From positions 1-20,655 of the forward strand of contig JWZX01001435.1 of the NCBI GenBank assembly GCA_001275005.1: a DNA stretch of 20,655 nucleotides. The letters run 5' to 3'. This DNA is from Chrysochromulina tobinii (lineage: Eukaryota; Haptophyta; Prymnesiales; Chrysochromulinaceae). This document shows, one piece after another, positions 17,101 to 20,655 of this stretch. Position numbers and translations under genes: made by a program. Position 1 is the stretch's first letter; every line of letters begins with the position of its first letter. The notes under the pieces were generated by a model. That model did no database searches. It saw only the letters and a program-made list of their open reading frames with translations, and had not been told where the DNA came from.

Positions 17101-17196
17101 GTTTGTAAGCCAGCATTGCATGATCCACGCGTGCCGCTTGATCAGGCTGTAGAGCTGCTGCGCCTCCGCGGCTTCGGCGGACGACGTGCCGTCCAT
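14125..17196 (-). CDS. METTL25: METTL25-family SAM-dependent methyltransferase, five inferred exons
   Basis: Inferred exons are 17196-16534, 16470-16104, 16036-15042, 14849-14520 and 14355-14125, which join in frame to 861 residues. Family marks are [24 protein letters not shown] (39-62, shown here as a region only), [10 protein letters not shown] (113-122), the SAM-binding motif [12 protein letters not shown] (141-152), VIGIEC (163-168), [16 protein letters not shown] (about 332-347 after splicing), SVGCCYH, and near the C-terminus [12 protein letters not shown] and [10 protein letters not shown]. The METTL25/METTL25B family includes enzymes reported to modify ribosomal protein or RNA; the substrate here is unknown. 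It is longer than the human members (about 475-600 residues) because of a low-complexity insert of about 215 residues between GCCYH and [11 protein letters not shown]. Splice sites were chosen as GT-AG pairs that restore the conserved protein. Confidence 0.8.
14356..14519 (-). other. Inferred intron d (164 nt), two nested introner-like units
   Basis: The donor is GTGAGC at 14519 and the acceptor is CTCATCAG ending at 14356. Splicing joins ...PIERL to VLLDRLLF, matching the family. The intron starts with CTGCTCGATCGGCTCCTC, the same 18 bases that begin two bases into the next exon. A second complete 3' end (CCCTCATCAG followed by GTACTGC) lies inside at 14436/14435. The two units each carry CTGATTG words. 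Confidence 0.8.
14850..15041 (-). other. Inferred intron c (192 nt), composite
   Basis: The donor is GTTCGTG at 15041 and the acceptor is CCCTGATCAG ending at 14850. Splicing joins LQAVWRWP to [12 protein letters not shown]. The first 17 intron bases match the start of the next exon with two differences. A second, roughly 43-bp near-copy of that exon start lies inside the intron (about 14890-14932). Seven 11-bp repeats (14950-15026) precede it on the genomic plus strand. Confidence 0.75.
14950..15026. repeat. Seven tandem 11-bp units in intron c
   Basis: Units of GCAATCAGCAT (variants GCAATCGGCAT and GCACTCGGCAG) run without gaps. On the transcribed strand each unit gives CTGATTGC or CCGATTGC; CTGAT fits the yUnAy branch-point consensus. 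Confidence 0.85.
15319..15466. repeat. 11-bp GGATCTCC tandem array, twelve units
   Basis: GGATCTCCGGC/GGATCTCCAGC units run as 8+2+2 copies with short spacers. Because 11 is not a multiple of three, the methyltransferase frame reads the array as an 11-residue period ([11 protein letters not shown] type) from three successive units. Confidence 0.85.
15531..15755. repeat. 15-bp tandem array, fifteen units
   Basis: Fifteen contiguous units of TGAATCAGCTTGCTG type are present. Variants recur every five units (a 75-bp higher-order period in units 1-10), showing segmental amplification. In the methyltransferase frame it encodes QADSQ repeats. The other frames are also open, so openness alone does not prove translation. 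Confidence 0.9.
16037..16103 (-). other. Inferred intron b (67 nt), introner-like
   Basis: GT at 16103 and CTCATCAG ending at 16037 join GAAHR to [17 protein letters not shown] in frame. The intron is mostly four roughly 10-nt units (CTCTGATTGC type). The plus strand has inverted ends CTGATGAG and CTCATCTG. GCACCGTCGCTTC occurs on both sides. About 50 bp align well with the 3' unit of intron d. Confidence 0.8.
16471..16533 (-). other. Inferred intron a (63 nt)
   Basis: The donor is AAG|GTACGC at 16533. A CTCAC branch-like word and a C-rich tract precede CCACAG ending at 16471. The intron's first 14 bases, GTACGCGCCGAGGC, are identical to the first 14 bases of the next exon. Its length is a multiple of three with no stop, so retention would add 21 residues. 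Confidence 0.7.
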
Positions 17197-17260
17197 GTGG
17201 TTGACTGCGTGTGAACGTGAACGGCACCAACTTCACCGGGTCGGAATGTGTGTGTGAATC

Positions 17261-18240
17261 GTGTGTTCACGGTCATGCCCTTCCCACGGACCGGAAGGGG
17301 GGTCGGTCTCCTCGGAGAAGGCGTCGGCGGCGGTCCCGGCGGCGGTCGAGGCCGCCGCGATGCCAAACATACGCGATACTCTCCGCCAACCAGACAACAT
17401 GACCCTACCTCTTCCGCCCGCCACGCCCGTCGCGTTCACCACGCCGCGGCTCAAGGATCGCGCGGCACACGGCGCGGCCAGGTTCGTGCCCGAATATTCC
17501 GAGGTGTTCGCTTCCATCTTCACTTGGTGGAATGCGCTGGACGCGCTCATGGCCACGACGGCGGACATCCCGTGGCAGACTGGCTACGTTCGGGAGGTTC
17601 AGGTGCGACGCATGGTGGCGCTGGTGCAGGAAGCATTTTTGGAATGGCCGATACGTTCACACACATTAATAAGCCCGCCGTGCGCGCATCGCGTCACCGC
17701 AGCCCATTTCACCAGTTTCTGCGCGCGCGAATTCGTGTCCGCCCTCACCTCCACCGCCCCGCCCGCCCTCGCCACCACCCTCTCCACCTCCACCGCCGCC
17801 ACCGCCCTCTCCGATTCATGCTGACTTGCGCACGGAGCAGGTGCATGCATTCTTGGCGTGGGGGTGCCATGCCGCCAGAACTCCCGAGACGGCTCGTATG
17901 CTGTGTGCGGCTGTGGCGATGTTCACTCGACGCGACATGGTGGGTACCGTCCCAGCGTGGCAGAGCGCGTGTCGGGCTGCGGCGACGCTCACACACGCGC
18001 TGGATATCTTGAAGGATCGGGACCTGCTGTGTGCAGGTGGTCTGAGTGGCACGAGATGCGAGCGATTGCGCTGTGGCGTATGCGCGTGGCGATGATGAAG
18101 CTGACGGGCAGCAAGGCGGCGCTTGCCCTTCGCAGATGGTGCGAGGCGGCCGAGATGCAGGCGGCTCAGACGGCGGCGATTGATCGTCTTTGCTGCCTGC
18201 CTGTTTCGTTTGATGTACATCCGGCATGAGCCGAGCATGT
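17261..18240 (+). CDS. Unknown protein leading into tryptophan-rich helical repeats (inferred spliced, probably decayed)
   Basis: The frame opens at 17261; the ATG at 17360 (MPNIRDTLRQ) is a better-looking start. It runs divergently from the methyltransferase. Exon 1 contains VFASIFTWWNALDAL and REVQVRRMVAL. A 217-nt GT-AG intron (17624-17840) then joins in frame to VHAFLAWGCHAAR. Next come AMFTRRDMVGTVPAWQSACRAA and DRDLLCA, after which a one-base shift near 18034 leads to RWSEWHEMRAIALWRMR, ALALRRWCEAAEM and, in a third frame, MWLQWSS. Regularly spaced Trp in basic helices resembles Sfi1/IQ-like repeat proteins, but the assignment is weak. The frame breaks suggest a pseudogene or unrecognised introns. 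Confidence 0.35.
17624..17840 (+). other. Inferred intron with duplicated junction (217 nt)
   Basis: GT at 17624 and GAGCAG ending at 17840 join phase-0 codons. A CTGAC branch-like word lies at 17821-17825, after a long pyrimidine-rich tract. The intron start (GTGCAGGAAGCATTTTTGG) resembles the first bases of the next exon (GTGCATGCATTCTTGG), the same arrangement as in the methyltransferase introns. Confidence 0.5.
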
Positions 18241-18289
18241 GGTTGCAATGGAGCTCGTCCTCGTGGAAGATGCTCCACGCTCGCTCGGC

Positions 18290-18560
18290 GCCTTCACCGC
18301 CTTCACCGCCGCCGCAATTGCCTTCGCCATCGCCGTTGCCACCAGCACCGCCGCCACCAATACCTCCACCACCACCTTCACCGCCGCCGCAATTGCCTTC
18401 GCCATCGCCGTTGCCACCAGCACCGCCGCCACCGATACCTCCACCACCATCGCCACCGCCGCCCGCTCCGCCTCCGCCGTCACCGCCGCCGCCTTCACCG
18501 CCAGTGCCCTCGCCGCCGCCATCGCCGCCGCCATCGCCTCCGCCGTCGCCGCTGCCACAA
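18290..18560 (+). repeat. Pro/Ser-rich PPPSPPPP coding tract with 75-bp duplication
   Basis: One plus frame reads as continuous PPPSPPP/PPAPPPPIPPPP, the style of algal hydroxyproline-rich proteins. TTCACCGCCGCCGCAATTGCC begins at 18302 and recurs at 18377, defining a 75-bp (25-codon) tandem duplication. The frame continues from a tryptophan-repeat fragment on the left and into SRKSCAALNGG on the right. Confidence 0.7.
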
Positions 18561-18800
18561 CGTTATGCGATGGCCTCTCGAAAGAGTTGTGCTGCCCTTA
18601 ACGGTGGTAGCGGTGACGTGAGCGTGGGTGTAACCAATTTCGACCGATGCAACCAATGTCGACCGATGCAACCGATGTCGACCACTGCGAGGTGGCGTTC
18701 AACGCGGACGACGGCTTCGAGTTCTTCGGAGGCACCGTGAACGTAAAGTACTTGTCGGCGCTCTTCGTGGGCGACTACTCCTTCGCCGCCGCCGAGCCCG
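18561..18800 (+). pseudogene. Fragment of a parallel beta-helix surface protein
   Basis: DHCEVAFNADDGFEFFGG followed by TVNVKYLSALFVGD is recognisable as the conserved core of a right-handed beta-helix family seen in secreted bacterial and algal proteins. It is entered through a short tandem repeat (CGACCGATGCAAC, about 18641-18690) that changes frame. It leaves into low-complexity sequence straight after the GD, where the family normally continues with another acidic motif. It therefore looks like a truncated, shuffled fragment. The Pro-rich tract before it is a common linker in algal surface proteins. Confidence 0.5.
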
Positions 18801-18839
18801 CCACAGCTCAGCACGCTGCCCTCGCCTCCTCCCTCGCAC

Positions 18840-19035
18840 TCTCTACCACCGTCGCCAACCCCGTTGCAACCCCGTCGCCGTCGCCAACCCCGTTGCAACC
18901 CCGTCGCCGTCGCCATCCCCACCGCCTTCTCCATCGCCATCACCACCACCACAACCGCCGCTTTCACCGCCTCCGCCATCGCCTCCGCCATCGACGCCTC
19001 CACCGTCACCTTCACCACCATCTCCACCGCGCAGT
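18840..19035. repeat. Low-complexity CGCC/CCATCGCC tract with a short tandem duplication
   Basis: AACCCCGTTGCAACCCCGTCGCCGTCGCC-type words are repeated (about 18858-18920), followed by PPSPPPPP-like codons. Several frames are open and none is convincingly the coding one. Confidence 0.6.
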
Positions 19036-19215
19036 GCGCGCATCATTGCGCCAATGCTGGCGAGGCGTATTGCTCCTCCCTCAGCACGCCGGGCCCATGC
19101 CCAGTGACGAGCAACAGCAGAGTGTGTGTCGTGACCCTGATGCACAACGCAACCAACTGGCACTCGATGCTGATCCTCATTAATTCGCTCTACGACTTGC
19201 TGCTCCTGCAAGCGA
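19036..19215 (+). other. Short non-repetitive segment, possible exon remnant
   Basis: One plus frame reads CAHHCANAGEAYCSSLSTPG and LMHNATNWHSMLILINSLYDLLLL, Cys-rich then hydrophobic, between two low-complexity tracts. No family is recognised. It could be a piece of the shuffled surface-protein gene. Confidence 0.25.
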
Positions 19216-19219
19216 CTGT

Positions 19220-19380
19220 ACTTTTGCGGTGCGGTGCCGCCACCCTCGCCGCCGCCACCCTCGCCGCCACTGCCCTCGCCGCTGCCATCGCCGCCATCGC
19301 CGCCATCGCCGCCGCCGCCGCAGTCGCCGCCGCCGCAGTCGCCGCCGCCCTCGCCGCCGTCGCCGCTGCTGAGCGCCTTG
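19220..19380. repeat. GCC/GCCATC trinucleotide-rich tract
   Basis: Nearly continuous GCC, TCGCCG and CAGTCGCCGCCGCCG units are present, readable as Pro/Ser, Ala or Arg runs depending on frame. It abuts the second tryptophan-repeat fragment. Confidence 0.85.
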
Positions 19381-19915
19381 ATGGATCGGGACTTGCTGTG
19401 TGCGTGGCGCTCTTGGTCTGAGTGGACGAGAAGCGAGCGGCTGCGCTGCGGCCAGTACGTAGGACGATGATGAAGCTAAGACAGCGCTTGCCTTTAGCAG
19501 ATGGTGCGTGGAGGCGGTGCTTGGCCGTGGGCAGACAGAGCTGACAGGGCGCCTTTGTGATGCATCATCTGATGCATCGAGGGACGAGCCGGGCGTGGTT
19601 GCAGTGGAGCTCGTCCACGTCAAAGAGGTTCCGAGCTAGCTCGGCGCTCTTCTTCTCTTCTCGACGAGCAGTCGCGCGTATGATGAGCTTCCAGCTGTCA
19701 CGTGCGTGGCAGGCGTGGGACGTGCTGGCGGGTTCAAGGCTCACTGCGTTGCACAAGTTGCGTGCGGCTGAGGCGATGTTCACTCGACGCGACATGGTGG
19801 GCGCCGTTCGAGCATGGCAGAGCGCGTGCCGGGCTGCAGCGACGCTCACACACGCGCTGAGCGCCTTGATGGATCCGGACCTGCTGTGTGCTGGTGGCAC
19901 GAGATGCCTTTCGCG
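19368..19915 (+). pseudogene. Second cluster of tryptophan-rich repeat fragments
   Basis: DNA clearly related to 17900-18270 reappears twice here. ALMDRDLLCAWRSWSEW (19375-19430) and its downstream MMKL region match the first cluster; SRAWLQWSSS (about 19590-19620) matches its MWLQWSS. FTRRDMVGAVRAWQSACRAA to DLLCAGGTRC (19780-19905) is a near-copy of 17920-18040. The pieces lie in different frames, so no continuous gene is supported. Basic helices with Trp every 30-40 residues (AWQAW, AWRSW, RAWQS) suggest an Sfi1/IQ-like repeat protein that has been duplicated and broken up. Confidence 0.4.
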
Positions 19916-20190
19916 TCCATTAGTGGTACCATTTATGGAAGGTGGCCGTCAGGGGTACGGGGGTATGCTCTGTCGGGCGACCACCAGACCGTCCACAGTG
20001 TATGGGGGTATGCCTGTAGGGCTTTTTGGTTGCCCAATCATACCCTGACACCCGCCTATTCGGAATCCAGAATGGATGAAGGGGGGAATCAGGCATTTTC
20101 ATGCCCAAATAAGGTAAATAACTGAATGGATTGTCCCTCTCATCAGGCATGTAATGGCTCCCATGGCAATGAAATGGGTGCCCGGCACGG
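19916..20190. other. Gene-free junction between repeat fragments and satellite
   Basis: Non-repetitive, lower-GC sequence with no recognised gene. GTCAGGGGTA (19948-19957) and TACCCTGAC (20041-20049) form short imperfect inverted ends about 100 bp apart. GATTGTCCCTCTCATCAG (20129-20146) resembles the shared 3' end of the methyltransferase introns. Confidence 0.4.
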
Positions 20191-20196
20191 CGCTTA

Positions 20197-20655
20197 TGGA
20201 GAGGTCCGAGGGTCCCGGGAGGGTCCCGAGGGTTCCGAGGGTCCCGGGGGGTCCCGAGGGTCCCAGAGGGTCCAGAGGGTCTTGGTCATATGCTGTGAAT
20301 TCACAGTAGGTAAGTGTGAATTCACAGCTTGAAGTGTGAATTCACAGCAGAGGGTCCCGAGGGTCCCGAGGGTCCCGGGGGGTCCCGAGGGTCCCGGAGG
20401 GAAGGTCCCGAGGGTCCCGAGGGTCCCGAGGGTCCCGAGGGTCCCGGGAGGCTACGCCGAGGGTCCCGAGGGTCCCGAGGGTCCCGAGGGTCCCGAGGGT
20501 CCCCAGGGAAGGTCCAGAGGGTCCCGAGGGTCCCGAGGGTCCCGAGGGTCCCGAGGGTCCCGAGGGTCCCGAGGGTCCCGAGGGTCCCGAGGGTCCCGAG
20601 GGTCCCGAGGGTCCCGGGAGGGTCCCGAGGGTCCCGAGGGTCCCGGCGGGTCCCG
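20197..20655. repeat. 9-bp GGGTCCCGA satellite, running off the right edge
   Basis: Dozens of GGGTCCCGA units run with scattered variants (GGGTCCCGG, GGTCCAGAG, GGAAGGTCC). Each unit contains the self-complementary word GGGTCCC/GGGACCC, so both strands carry G-runs and can fold. The period is three codons, so frames stay open (Gly-Pro-Glu or Gly-Ser-Arg on the plus strand) without implying a protein. Confidence 0.95.
20293..20346. promoter_or_regulatory. Three phased TGTGAATTCACA palindromes inside the satellite
   Basis: TGTGAATTCACA occurs at 20294-20305 (extended to the 14-bp CTGTGAATTCACAG at 20293-20306), 20315-20326 and 20335-20346. Start-to-start spacings are 21 and 20 bp, about two helical turns. 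This is the only AT-rich island in the satellite. It could be a protein-binding array or simply a short satellite variant. Confidence 0.6.

Noticed and set aside
19948-20049. Miniature inverted-repeat element with GTCAGGGGTA ends
   Set aside because: The arms are only about nine bases and imperfect, there is no clear target-site duplication, and only one copy is seen.
20197-20655. Telomere
   Set aside because: The GGGTCCCGA unit is self-complementary and unlike TTAGGG/TTTAGGG-type telomeres, and the array is interrupted and mixed.

Overview
The window looks like nuclear DNA of a GC-rich, unicellular eukaryote, most likely an alga of the haptophyte/pelagophyte kind. The reasons are long genes with few or no introns, spliceosomal GT-AG introns in one gene, eukaryote-type proteins (class I cyclic-nucleotide phosphodiesterase, METTL25-family methyltransferase, O2-dependent coproporphyrinogen oxidase), algal PPPSPPPP coding tracts, and many low-complexity tandem repeats. 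The lineage is inferred from style, not from a marker gene. No rRNA, tRNA, CRISPR array or prokaryotic operon is visible.

Layout. 1-4458: two copies of a cyclic-nucleotide phosphodiesterase gene, both on the minus strand about 3.1 kb apart. The left copy is cut by the window edge and broken by a one-base frameshift; the right copy is open and ends in a glycine-rich tail. 5350-7329 (+): an intronless armadillo-repeat protein. 7330-9030: gene-free DNA with a dense cluster of C-run/G-run hairpins, bracketed by a 16-bp direct repeat. 9031-9615 (-): a small Ser/Ala-rich hypothetical ORF with a CTG repeat and an internal duplication. 9825-10769 (+): a coproporphyrinogen III oxidase homologue that lacks two normally invariant histidines and has a strong 12-bp-arm hairpin just after its stop. 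11431-13789 (-): a large cysteine-rich multi-pass membrane protein whose frame changes once. 14125-17196 (-): a METTL25-family methyltransferase in five inferred exons. 17261-18240 (+): a divergent gene of unknown function leading into tryptophan-rich helical repeats. 18280-19915: a patchwork of Pro-rich tract, beta-helix fragment, GCC repeats and more tryptophan-repeat fragments. 20190-20655: a 9-bp GGGTCCCGA satellite with three phased palindromes embedded in it.

The most interesting signal is in the METTL25 gene. All four inferred introns begin with a near-copy of nearby downstream exon sequence, exactly at the 3' splice site in three of them. Three of the four share the 3' end CTGATTG...CCCTSATCAG and arrays of a CTGATTG-type repeat. 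That is what introner-type intron gain with target-site duplication, or tandem-duplication intron gain, would leave behind. Intron d contains a second complete unit, giving an internal AG|GT junction that could act as a recursive splice site. A similar duplicated-junction intron is inferred at 17624-17840 on the other strand.

The genes do not form an operon or an obvious pathway. Neighbours are divergent, convergent or tandem as in an ordinary compact eukaryotic genome. Exon structures here are read from the sequence alone and were not tested against transcripts.
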